DNA of 15,275 nt from Candidatus Spyradosoma merdigallinarum (GTDB lineage: Bacteria; Verrucomicrobiota; Verrucomicrobiia; Opitutales; UBA953), in assembly GCA_018713755.1 (NCBI GenBank), contig DVOG01000111.1, positions 1 to 15,275 on the forward strand. Direction: 5' to 3'. Of the stretch, positions 1-7,744 are shown piece after piece; position 1 is the stretch's first letter, and the number at the start of each line of letters is the position of its first letter. The notes under the pieces were generated by a model. That model was given only the letters and a program-made list of their open reading frames with translations, searched no databases and had not been told where the DNA came from. A program made the position numbers and the translations under genes.

Positions 1-23
1 CTTTCACGGGGCGGGCGCGCCTT

Positions 24-2117
24 TCACGCTTTTCTGCGGCGGCGGGAAGCGGCGAGAGCAAGGGCGAACGTTCCCGCGAACAGACCGAACGCCGAAGGCT
101 CGGGAACGACCAAAAACGAAAGCGTCGCGCCGTCCGGCGCCAGCGTCCACGCGATGCCGGCGGTTTCCAGTTCCCGCTCAAGCTCGGCCGAAAGCGAAAC
201 GGAAACGCCGTCGTGCTTCAGATTTCCGCCGAAAACCAGAAAAGTCCGCTCCGCCGCGACGCGCGCGGCGATGTCCAGCGCCGCGGCGTCGCCGGAAGAA
301 AGCGCGGCGGGAGCGCCGCCGAGCAGCGCGTCGAGATTTCCGGAAAGCACGACGGAAGTCCCCTCGGCGAGTGCGGCTTCGCCGTCCGACGACAGCGCCG
401 CTTCCGCGAGATAGGCGTCGCCGAGCACGATTTCGACGAAGGCGACGACCAGCGAGACGTTTTCGATTTTCACGTTTCCGCCGTCCAGCGTAAGCGTCGT
501 TCCCTCCTCGAACCGACTGCCGTCGATCGTGAGCGTGCCGCCGTTGACGACGATGCCGGTTCCCGCGGAAATCGTGCCCGGGCAACCGCGAATCGCGAGC
601 GAGCCGCCGTTGAGCGTGATGCCGCGCGCGAAATCCGCCTTGCCGCGCAGAACGGCTTCGCCGCCGTTCTGCGTGTATTTCAGCCCTTTGTCTCCGGAAA
701 GATTTTTGTTTTCGTAAACGAGCGTTCCCGTTTCCGCCAGCTCGAATTTCCCGTCGTTGACCAGCACGGAATCCTCGAGCTTCATCGTTCCCGCGACGGA
801 GAAACCGCCGCTGTCCTGCGCGACCGCGTGCGCGGAAACCGTTTCGTCGGCGGCGACGGTTCTGCCCTCTCCTTCGAAGACGAAGCCGCCCGTCGTCCAT
901 TCCACGCCGCCGACGCTCACCCAGCCGTCCGATGCCGTTCCCGCGGCTGCCTCGTATTCGACGCGCACCGTCCAGTTTTCGCCCTCGCCGTAAGTCGCTC
1001 CCCAGAACGCGTTCGAAAGAAACGTGTTGTCCGTAAGGTAATTCGCTTCCGCGGGCGTTCGGGAAACGTCGCCGACGGCGCCTTGCGCGAGGACGCTTTC
1101 CTTGCCGTCGGGAGCGACGAGCGTGATTTTCAGCGTCCGCAAATCCAGGGCGTTCATCGCCGCCTGAGAAAAATTCACGCGCACGGAAACCGATTCCACG
1201 CTTTGGTCGAAAGCCGCGGCGCCGACGGAAAATTCCGCCGTGCGCATCGTTCCCTCCGTCGTTTCCGCGAGCGTTTTGCTGACGCCTTTCGCGGCGTAAG
1301 TCCTTTCCGTCGTCGTGTAAAGAATGTCGCGCACCGTGTCGACGAACGCCTCCGAGTCGACGAGCCCGAAGCCGTAGTTGTTGTTGAACCAGTAGCCGCC
1401 GTTGTTTTGCTGCCACGTTCCCGTCGGCCCGTTTTCCCAGGAAAAATACGAGCTGCCCGAGTCGATGTTCGGCGCCGCGCCGTGCCCGCTCGACCACGCC
1501 AAAGCATGCTTCGCCCAGCGCACGTCCATGTCCGGGCAAATCTGTTTTCCCAGCGCCGTCACGCCGGCGACAATCGGCGTGGCGGCGGACGTTCCGTTGA
1601 ACGAAGCGTAATTCCCGGAAGAATCGTAGCCGTCCGCGCCCATACGGTCCGTCGTCCGCACGGTTTCGCCGGGAGCGGAAATGAAGACGGAAGAGCCGAA
1701 GCTCGAAAAGTCCGCGTAAGTTCCGTTCGCGTTCGTCGCGGCGACAAGAATGACTTCCCTGAAGCGGCTGTAGCGCATCCAGCCGGCGTCCGTCGGAGCG
1801 CCGCGTCCCTCGACGTTCCCGCGCATGTTCCCGGCGGAAAAACAGTGAATGACGTTGTTCGCCGCCGTCGCGCGAAGAGCCTGCGGGATGCCCGATGTCG
1901 AAAGATTCTGTGCCGAGGCGAAATACGTCGCGTAGGAATGACTTTTCACGTCGATCTGCGCATCGCCTTCGTAGCTCGTTTCGAAGACGACGTTCCAGCC
2001 GTCCGCGCGCGTGGAATAATTGACGCCGGATCCCCAGCAAAAAGCCTCCGGCCTTCCCGTGCCTTCCACTCCGGCGATCGCCGCTCCCGGCGCGCGGCAA
2101 GAAAAAAAAAAGAGCAT
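24..2117 (-). pseudogene. 5'-truncated kexin-like S8 peptidase with PEP-CTERM tag
   Basis: Remnant of a secreted subtilisin-family (S8, kexin-like) peptidase. Visible parts in order: a segment like the APGAxIAGV stretch that normally follows the catalytic-His motif (residues 9-17), the oxyanion Asn in SAGN (94-97), the nucleophile Ser in NGTSAATP (Ser177), a kexin-type YGFG-VD end (~248-254), a P domain (~265-415), short NGG/DGG beta-strand repeats as in autotransporter-type passengers (~480-560), and a C-terminal PEP-CTERM tag: VPEPS, a hydrophobic stretch, then RRRRK. Such a tag implies exosortase-dependent surface sorting in a Gram-negative envelope. The catalytic Asp and His motifs and the signal peptide are absent. 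The only upstream ATG is encoded inside the guaB terminator and the first residues (MLFFF) are its T-tract, so this start is artefactual and the gene sits just behind a transcription stop. The rest of the frame is intact, so the truncation may be recent. A translated non-catalytic product is possible but unlikely. Confidence 0.75.
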
Positions 2118-2147
2118 TCCCGCATTTTCCGCGGGAACGCTCTTTTT
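2102..2147 (-). terminator. intrinsic terminator of guaB
   Basis: A 17-bp stem (2107-2123 with 2131-2147) with a 7-base loop. Its single imperfection is a G-U wobble on the minus-strand RNA, where the hairpin is followed by ten T residues (2111-2102). It lies about 50 bases past the guaB stop codon. One arm carries a full GGGAACG copy (2133-2139) and the other carries the one-base variant CATTCCC. On the plus strand the stem is followed by only five T, so it may also act weakly in that direction. Confidence 0.9.
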
Positions 2148-2195
2148 CCGCGCCGAAAAGTTTCGCCGCGGGAGCGGGACGGAGGACGAAGCCGC

Positions 2196-3782
2196 TCAGC
2201 CGCGCGTCGAGCCCGGCGCGGTTTTGATTTCGACGATGTCGTGCGGCGCGGATTCGCGCTGTCCCGCCGCGGAAACGCGGATGAAGCGCGCGCGTTCCCG
2301 CAGCGTCTTCAGATCCGGCGCGCCGAGATAGCCGAGGCCGCTCTGAACGCCGCCCGCGAGCGTGATCAGAATTTGGTCGACGCTGCCGGAAACTTCCTTG
2401 AGCGCCTCGACGCCTTCGGGAGCGACTTTCGTGATTTTGCTGTTGCGCAAATCGTGCCCGTAGCGCGCCGCGGAACCGTGGCGCATGGCCTCCATCGATC
2501 CCATGCCGCGGTATTCTTTGTAAAGCTTGCCGTTGATCTCCATGATTTTTCCGGGAGCTTCCTTGCAGCCCGCGAGCATCCCGCCGAGCATCACGCAGTC
2601 CGACAGCGTCAGCGCTTTGACGATGTCGCCGGATTTCGTGATGCCGCCGTCGGCGATGATGCGGACGCCTTTTTTCTTCGCCGCCTGCGCGGAAACGTAA
2701 AGCGCCGTCAGCTGCGGAATGCCGACGCCGGCGACGATGCGCGTCGAGCAGATCGATCCCGGCCCCTGCCCGATTTTGACGGAGTCCGCTCCCGCGTCCG
2801 CGAGAAATTCCACGCCTTCGCCGCTGGTCACGTTCCCGGCGATGATCGTCAAATCCTTGAAATGATCGCGCACGAAGCGCACGCATTCGCCGACGCCGGC
2901 GGAATGCCCGTGCGCGGTCGAGATGATGACGGCGTCCGCTCCCGCGCCGACGAGGTCGGCGACGTGCGCGTCCAGCGCGTCGTAGTTCACGCGGCCGTCG
3001 GGATAGCGCGGCACCGCGACGGACGCGCCGCAGCGCAGGCGGAAGTTTTCGTCGCGCGAGGGGCGGATGGCGTCCGTTCCCGACTCGTCGCGGATGCGCT
3101 CGATGTCCGAAAGCGTGAAAAGCCCGCGCAGATGATCCTTCGCGTCGACGACGAGAATTTTGTTCGTGCCGATGTGTTCGAGGAAAATGCGGTCCGCCGT
3201 CGCGATCGGGTCGCCGCCGAGGTCTTTTTCCTGGATCGTGAGCACCTGTTCCCGCGGAATCATCACGTCGGAAACTTTATGCGCGGCGTGGCGGCTCTTG
3301 ACGACGCCGCCGCGAAGCAGCCCGAGCAGCTTTCCCTTGGCGTCCGTGACCGGGAACGTCGAGAAGTTGTAGTCGTTGCGCTCGATCATTTCGAGAACGT
3401 CGCCCACGGTGAGGTCCGCGGGAACGGTCGCCGGGCGGTCGATCATGCCGTGAATGTAGGTTTTGACGCGACGGACTTTCGCGACCTGGTCGGCGTTCGT
3501 CATGTTGTAGTGAATCATGCCGATGCCGCCGTGCAGCGCCATGGCGATCGCCATGGTCGACTCCGTCACCGTGTCCATGTCCGCGGACATGATCGGAAGC
3601 GAAAGCGCGATTCTGTCGGAAATCGTCGTGTCCAGGCGCGTCATGCGCGGGAGCACGTCGGAGAAGCAGGTCGCGAGCGAAACGTCGTCGTAGGTCAGCC
3701 CCGTTCCCGCGTTCGCGGCGAAAAAGTCGTCCGCTTTTTTGTAAAAAACGTCGTCAAGATGCATGTCGCTTGTCGTTGCCAT
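2196..3782 (-). CDS. guaB: IMP dehydrogenase
   Basis: Oxidises IMP to XMP with NAD+, the committed step of guanine nucleotide synthesis, in the cytoplasm. The 528-residue protein is slightly longer than the usual ~490. Visible: N-terminal barrel start (GLTYDDVSL, 28-36; MDTVTES, 69-75), a two-CBS regulatory insert (~115-235), the catalytic loop GPGSICSTR with Cys345, the phosphate-binding DGGI (378-381) and GGMLAG (400-405), the YRGMGSMEAM segment (424-433), the flap Arg440-Tyr441 and an HDI terminal motif (514-516). Position 288 is Ser in ISTAHGHS where the family usually has Asp (DTAHGHS or DSSHGHS). The start is supported by AGGA six bases before ATG. The gene is monocistronic in appearance: its own strong terminator lies downstream and it diverges from tgt. 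The Shine-Dalgarno lies in a stem that may regulate translation. Family identity is secure. Confidence 0.97.
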   Translation of the reverse strand: MATTSDMHLDDVFYKKADDFFAANAGTGLTYDDVSLATCFSDVLPRMTRLDTTISDRIALSLPIMSADMDTVTESTMAIAMALHGGIGMIHYNMTNADQVAKVRRVKTYIHGMIDRPATVPADLTVGDVLEMIERNDYNFSTFPVTDAKGKLLGLLRGGVVKSRHAAHKVSDVMIPREQVLTIQEKDLGGDPIATADRIFLEHIGTNKILVVDAKDHLRGLFTLSDIERIRDESGTDAIRPSRDENFRLRCGASVAVPRYPDGRVNYDALDAHVADLVGAGADAVIISTAHGHSAGVGECVRFVRDHFKDLTIIAGNVTSGEGVEFLADAGADSVKIGQGPGSICSTRIVAGVGIPQLTALYVSAQAAKKKGVRIIADGGITKSGDIVKALTLSDCVMLGGMLAGCKEAPGKIMEINGKLYKEYRGMGSMEAMRHGSAARYGHDLRNSKITKVAPEGVEALKEVSGSVDQILITLAGGVQSGLGYLGAPDLKTLRERARFIRVSAAGQRESAPHDIVEIKTAPGSTRG

Positions 3783-3786
3783 AAGT

Positions 3787-3839
3787 AATCCTGTTGCCGG
3801 CGTAGCTTATCGCGGGGACGGGAACGGCGCAACAGGATT
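3787..3839 (-). promoter_or_regulatory. guaB leader hairpin covering the Shine-Dalgarno
   Basis: Perfect 11-bp inverted repeat, 3787-3797 and 3829-3839, with a 31-base loop. Read on the guaB strand, the downstream arm contains AGGA at 3792-3789, six bases before the ATG at 3782, so the ribosome site would be fully paired when the stem forms. The loop contains a CGTTCCC copy. On the plus strand the same stem is followed by six T (3838-3843) and looks like an intrinsic terminator, although no plus-strand gene precedes it. It does not match a riboswitch class I recognise, including the ZTP class. The stem is seen directly; the regulatory role is inferred. Confidence 0.55.
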
Positions 3840-3876
3840 TTTTCCGAAGAGCCGCGGCGCGGCGAAAGGAATCCGC

Positions 3877-3905
3877 TTCACGGGAACGGCGCGTTCTGCT
3901 AAGAT
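3877..3905 (+). promoter_or_regulatory. candidate sigma70-type promoter of tgt
   Basis: TTCACG (3877-3882), a 17-base spacer and TAAGAT (3900-3905), each matching four of six consensus positions. A start of transcription near 3912 would leave a leader of about 14 bases before the ATG at 3926. The upstream TTG at 3905 overlaps this -10 box, which argues against the longer start. A GGGAACG copy (3882-3888) overlaps the end of the -35 box. Confidence 0.4.
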
Positions 3906-3925
3906 TGCGTTTTTTGAGTTTTCGC

Positions 3926-5104
3926 ATGACCCATTCCGAGCCTCCCAGTCATTTCTCCGTGCTGAAAACGGACCCCGCGAGCGCGGCGCGGCGCGGAGAA
4001 CTGCGCACGCTCCACGGGAACGTCCGGACGCCGGCGTTCATGCCCGTCGGCACGCAGGGAACCGTGAAGTCGCTCACGCCGGCGCAAATCCGCGAAACGG
4101 GCGCGCAGATTATCCTCGGGAACACGTACCACCTCAATCTGCGCCCGGGCGCGGAAACGGTGCGCGCGCTCGGCGGTCTGCACGCCTTCATGGGCTGGGA
4201 CGGGCCGATTCTGACCGACTCCGGAGGCTTTCAGGTTTTCTCGCTTTCCAAGCTGCGGAAAATCACGGAAACGGGCATTTCGTTCGCCTCGCATCTGGAC
4301 GGCGCGCGCATCACGCTCACGCCGCAGAGCTGCCTCGGCATTCAAAGCGCGCTCGGGAGCGACATCGCCATGGTTCTGGACATCTGCCCGCCTTTTCCCG
4401 CCGAGAAAAAAGACGTCGCCGACGCCGTCCGCACGACGCTGCGCTGGGCGCGCGAATTTCTCGACCGCGCGACGGACACGGGCTTTCTCGCCGCCGGGCA
4501 CCACGTTTTCGGCATCGTCCAAGGCGGCGTTTACGCGGACCTGCGGCGGGAATGCGCGGAAACGCTCGCGCAGGCGGATTTTCCCGGCTTCGCGATCGGC
4601 GGCGTTTCCGTCGGCGAACCCGAACCGGAAATGCTCGCGCAGGTCGCCGCAAGCGCGCCGTTTCTCCCTTTGTCGAAGCCGCGCTACGTCATGGGCGTGG
4701 GCACGCCGCCGCAGCTGCTGAAAATGATCGCGCTGGGCGCGGACATGTTCGACTGCGTCATGCCCACGCGCCTCGCGCGGCACGGCACGGCATTCACGCC
4801 GGACGGAACGATCAACATCAAGAACGAAAAATACAAGCTCGCCGCCGCGCCGCTCGTCGAAGGGCTGGACAACTACGTCTGCCGAAACTTTTCCCGCGCG
4901 TATCTGCGCCATCTTTACATGGCGGGAGAAATGCTCTCCTGCTCGCTGCTGAGCATCCACAACATCCATTTTTTCCAAGACCTGATGCGGCAGGCGCGGG
5001 AACACATCGAAGCGGGCGACTTCACGCCGTGGTCCCGCGCATGGTGCGCGCGCTACGAGGCCGGAGAAGCCGCGCGGAAAAAAGAAGCCGCCGGGAAAAA
5101 CTGA
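3926..5104 (+). CDS. tgt: tRNA-guanine transglycosylase
   Basis: Exchanges guanine-34 of GUN-anticodon tRNAs for a queuosine precursor base. The 392-residue protein shows FMPVGTQGTVK (38-48), the DSGGFQVFSL pocket with Asp98 and stacking Phe102, Asp152 in LDICPPFPA, QGG (199-201), GFAIGGVSVGE (221-231) and the nucleophile Asp276 in FDCVMPTR. Two features are odd. The zinc motif, usually CxCxxC followed later by His, reads LDNYVC (314-319), leaving only Cys319 and His345 of four ligands, with Cys339 nearby as a possible substitute. DECTP is DICPP. The Val in SVGE is the bacterial rather than the eukaryotic (Gly) form, consistent with a preQ1-type base. ATG 3926 was chosen over TTG 3905 because the latter overlaps the candidate -10 box; no clear Shine-Dalgarno is present. 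First gene of a plus-strand trio; no other queuosine gene is in the window. Confidence 0.95.
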   Translation: MTHSEPPSHFSVLKTDPASAARRGELRTLHGNVRTPAFMPVGTQGTVKSLTPAQIRETGAQIILGNTYHLNLRPGAETVRALGGLHAFMGWDGPILTDSGGFQVFSLSKLRKITETGISFASHLDGARITLTPQSCLGIQSALGSDIAMVLDICPPFPAEKKDVADAVRTTLRWAREFLDRATDTGFLAAGHHVFGIVQGGVYADLRRECAETLAQADFPGFAIGGVSVGEPEPEMLAQVAASAPFLPLSKPRYVMGVGTPPQLLKMIALGADMFDCVMPTRLARHGTAFTPDGTINIKNEKYKLAAAPLVEGLDNYVCRNFSRAYLRHLYMAGEMLSCSLLSIHNIHFFQDLMRQAREHIEAGDFTPWSRAWCARYEAGEAARKKEAAGKN

Positions 5105-5176
5105 AAATCCGCGCGCGCAAAAAAAAACGCATCCCCGCGTTCCCGCAAAAGGAGAGAAAAGAAAAACCGCAACACC

Positions 5177-7744
5177 GTGAACAGCGAACCCTACACGCCG
5201 CCGACGCGGAAGTCGTTTTCCCTGAAAGCGCTCGCTTTTTGGGGCGAACGCCTCGCGTCCCCGCCGGCGGCGGATTGGGAAAAACGCTTCGCGGAAGACG
5301 CGCTCTTCGCCGGACGCAGGCTCTACCGCGAACTGCGCGTCGCGGAAATCGTCCTCGAAGAAAATTCCGCCGCCGTCGTCTTCCGCGTTCCCGCGCAAAC
5401 GCCGCCGCAGCTGCAGATTCTTTTCGACCTGGACGCCGCCGGGAACATCCTTTGGCGCAGTAGCGCGTCCGCGCCGCGCCGCGAATCCGCGCCGTTCGCC
5501 GTCGCCGCGCTCTACGTCGTCGAGGAATTCGTCGCCTCCGAATACGCGGATCTCCCGCTTTCGGCGGGAACGGAAAAAAAGGACGACGAAAAAGGCGAGG
5601 GAACGGACGTCACCGCACCCGCCGCGTCCGTTCCCGCCGCGCCGACGCGCCCGAGCCGCGCGCTCGCCGTCCGCTTTTTCTCCGCGGAAAACGAGCTTTC
5701 CTTCGCCGCGTTCTGGCGAGAAAACGGCGCGCGCGGCAACGGCGTTCCCGCGCTGACCGCCGCCGCGTCCGACCCGAAGCTCACGCCGGAAGAGCGCGGG
5801 CAGCTCATTCGCCTCGTCGCAGCGGCGCGCAAGGCGGACTTTTCCTTCGACGCGAAGCGCGGCGTCTACGCGCTCGCGGGAACGACGCGCGCGATCCGTT
5901 TCGTGAACGAATTTTTCCCGCACTGGCAGCGCCGCTTCAAAATCGAAGGCGGGGAAAACATCGGCGTGTTTTCGCGCTCGGCGCGGGAAATCGACGCGCG
6001 TCTGCGCCTGCGCGCGGAACCGCGAAACGCCTTCAGCGCCGTTTGGGACTTTTCGCTCGACGGCGAAAGTTTCACCGAAGCCGAAACGCGCGCGCTGCTC
6101 AAGCACCGCGGCGAAGCCGTTTTTCTGCCGGGGCGAGGCGTCGTGCGGCTGCGCGCGGGAACGAAAACCGTCGCCGACGACTGGCCCGATCCCGCCGCGC
6201 ACGGCATCCCGATTTACACGCTGCTCTCGCTGTTCCGCAGCGGCGAGGCGGCCGACGCGCTCGTTCCCGACGCGAAGCTGCAGGCGTGGCGGAAAAACTT
6301 TCTGCGCGAGCCCGAGCCCGTTCCCGGGCTCCCCGCGTTTCTGCGCCCGTATCAGGCGCGCGGCGTCGCGTGGCTTCGGCGCATGTTCCGGCGCGGCGCG
6401 CATCCGCTGCTCGCCGACGAAATGGGCTTGGGCAAAACGCTGCAGACGCTCGCGCTGCTCGCGCTCGACGCGACGCCGCGGCGGCCGGCGCTCATCGTCT
6501 GCCCCGCCAGCGTCATTCCCGTCTGGAGAAACGAAATCCGGAATTTTTTCCCGCAGCTGCGCGCGGAAACGCTCGGCGCGGAAAACGGATTCCGACGGAA
6601 AAAAAGCGAAGGAGCGCCGCCGCACATCTGGCTCGCGAGCTACGGCATGCTGCGCGCGCATGCGGATCTTCTGCCGAAAAAACGCTTTTCCTTCGCCGTG
6701 CTCGACGAGGCGCAGTTCATCAAAAATCCGCAGGCGAAAGTCACGCAGGCCTGCCTGAAAATCGTCGCGGACCGCCGCCTCGCGCTCACGGGAACGCCGA
6801 TCGAAAACCGGCATCTCGACTTGTGGACGGTGTTCCGTTTCCTGATGCCGGGACTGCTCGGCAGACGCGCGACGCTCGAAAGCGAAATCGCCGCGGACGA
6901 CGCGGGAACGCTCGAAAAGCTCAAGGCGCAGATCGCGCCGTTCATCCTGCGGCGCACGAAGCAGGACGTCGCGCGGGAACTCCCGGAAAAAGTTCAGACC
7001 GTGCTTCACTGCCCGCTGACGCCGCAGCAGCGGGAACGCTACGAGGAAATCGTGCGCGGCGGGCTCGCCGTTTTCGGCGGAGGGAAAAGCGGCGCGCCGT
7101 CCGTCAAAAGCGCGCTTTCGACGGATTCCGCCAATCTTCTCGCGCTGCTGGTGCGCTTGCGCCAGGCCGCCTGCGATCCTGCGCTGCTCCCGGGACAAAG
7201 CGCGCTGCCTGTCGAATATTCCGGAAAAATTTCCGTGCTGCTCGACCGCCTCGAAGAAATCATCGACAACGGCGGGAAAGCCGTCGTCTTCTCTCAATTC
7301 GTTTCGCTGCTCGCCCGCGTGCGCGGCGCGATTGAAGAACGTTTCGCGGGAACGCCCGTCTTCTCGCTCACGGGAAAGACGACGGATCGCGAAACGCCCG
7401 TCGAGGACTTCCAGTCGCGCAGCGGAGCGGCGGTTTTTCTCGTCAGCCTGCGCGCCGGCGGCACCGGGCTGACGCTGCACAGCGCGGAGTACGTTTTCCT
7501 GCTTGATCCGTGGTGGAATCCCGCCGTCGAAGAACAGGCGATCGACCGCGTCCACCGCATCGGGCAAAAACGCCGCGTCTTCGTCTACCGCATGGTCGCC
7601 GCGGGAACGATCGAGGAGCGCATCGAAAAACTCAAGCAGACCAAGCGCGCGATGTTCGACACGCTCGTCGGCGCGCTCCCGGACATGTCCGAATGGGCGA
7701 GTCAGTATCCTTCGCTCGAATCCCTCATCGCCCTCAGCGAATGA
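5177..7744 (+). CDS. SNF2/RapA-family DEAD-like ATPase
   Basis: An 855-residue Swi2/Snf2-type ATPase of superfamily 2, a family that translocates on DNA and remodels protein-DNA complexes. The C-terminal motor is complete: PYQxxGVAWLRR (Q-motif-like, ~390), Walker A DEMGLGKT (414-421), DEAQ box (510-513), LTGTPIEN (537-544), GGTGLTL (761-767) and arginine-finger motif HRIGQ (793-797), ending in the EERI segment typical of the family. The first ~385 residues form an unrecognised region with an Ala/Pro-rich linker (~135-165); I see no Cys-rich SWIM zinc finger. GTG at 5177 is the most upstream start in frame; a purine-rich AAAGGAGA lies over 20 bases upstream, rather far for a Shine-Dalgarno. 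It follows tgt by 72 bases and its stop overlaps the next ATG. The motor assignment is secure; the cellular target is unknown. Confidence 0.95.
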   Translation: MNSEPYTPPTRKSFSLKALAFWGERLASPPAADWEKRFAEDALFAGRRLYRELRVAEIVLEENSAAVVFRVPAQTPPQLQILFDLDAAGNILWRSSASAPRRESAPFAVAALYVVEEFVASEYADLPLSAGTEKKDDEKGEGTDVTAPAASVPAAPTRPSRALAVRFFSAENELSFAAFWRENGARGNGVPALTAAASDPKLTPEERGQLIRLVAAARKADFSFDAKRGVYALAGTTRAIRFVNEFFPHWQRRFKIEGGENIGVFSRSAREIDARLRLRAEPRNAFSAVWDFSLDGESFTEAETRALLKHRGEAVFLPGRGVVRLRAGTKTVADDWPDPAAHGIPIYTLLSLFRSGEAADALVPDAKLQAWRKNFLREPEPVPGLPAFLRPYQARGVAWLRRMFRRGAHPLLADEMGLGKTLQTLALLALDATPRRPALIVCPASVIPVWRNEIRNFFPQLRAETLGAENGFRRKKSEGAPPHIWLASYGMLRAHADLLPKKRFSFAVLDEAQFIKNPQAKVTQACLKIVADRRLALTGTPIENRHLDLWTVFRFLMPGLLGRRATLESEIAADDAGTLEKLKAQIAPFILRRTKQDVARELPEKVQTVLHCPLTPQQRERYEEIVRGGLAVFGGGKSGAPSVKSALSTDSANLLALLVRLRQAACDPALLPGQSALPVEYSGKISVLLDRLEEIIDNGGKAVVFSQFVSLLARVRGAIEERFAGTPVFSLTGKTTDRETPVEDFQSRSGAAVFLVSLRAGGTGLTLHSAEYVFLLDPWWNPAVEEQAIDRVHRIGQKRRVFVYRMVAAGTIEERIEKLKQTKRAMFDTLVGALPDMSEWASQYPSLESLIALSE

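Noticed and set aside
1..30. Short direct repeat CTTTCACG at 1-8 and 21-28
   Set aside because: Only two 8-base copies with no other sign of an insertion boundary; no terminator could be made from it.
178..2886. 902-codon minus-strand frame joining guaB and the peptidase remnant
   Set aside because: It is an Arg-rich out-of-frame shadow of both genes and runs through the guaB terminator.
213..3788. 1191-codon open frame on the plus strand, and similar giant frames at 3899-7567 (-) and 10196-13456 (+)
   Set aside because: They lie antisense to recognised genes, encode Arg/Asp/His-rich sequence without motifs, and arise from high GC with few stop codons.
3905..3925. Longer tgt start at TTG 3905
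   Set aside because: It overlaps the candidate -10 box, uses a rarer start codon and adds residues not typical of the family; ATG 3926 is preferred.
7510..7740. Upstream extension of the aminotransferase to 7510
   Set aside because: The added residues are Arg-rich shadow of the SNF2 C-terminus; the ATGA overlap at 7741 is a natural start.
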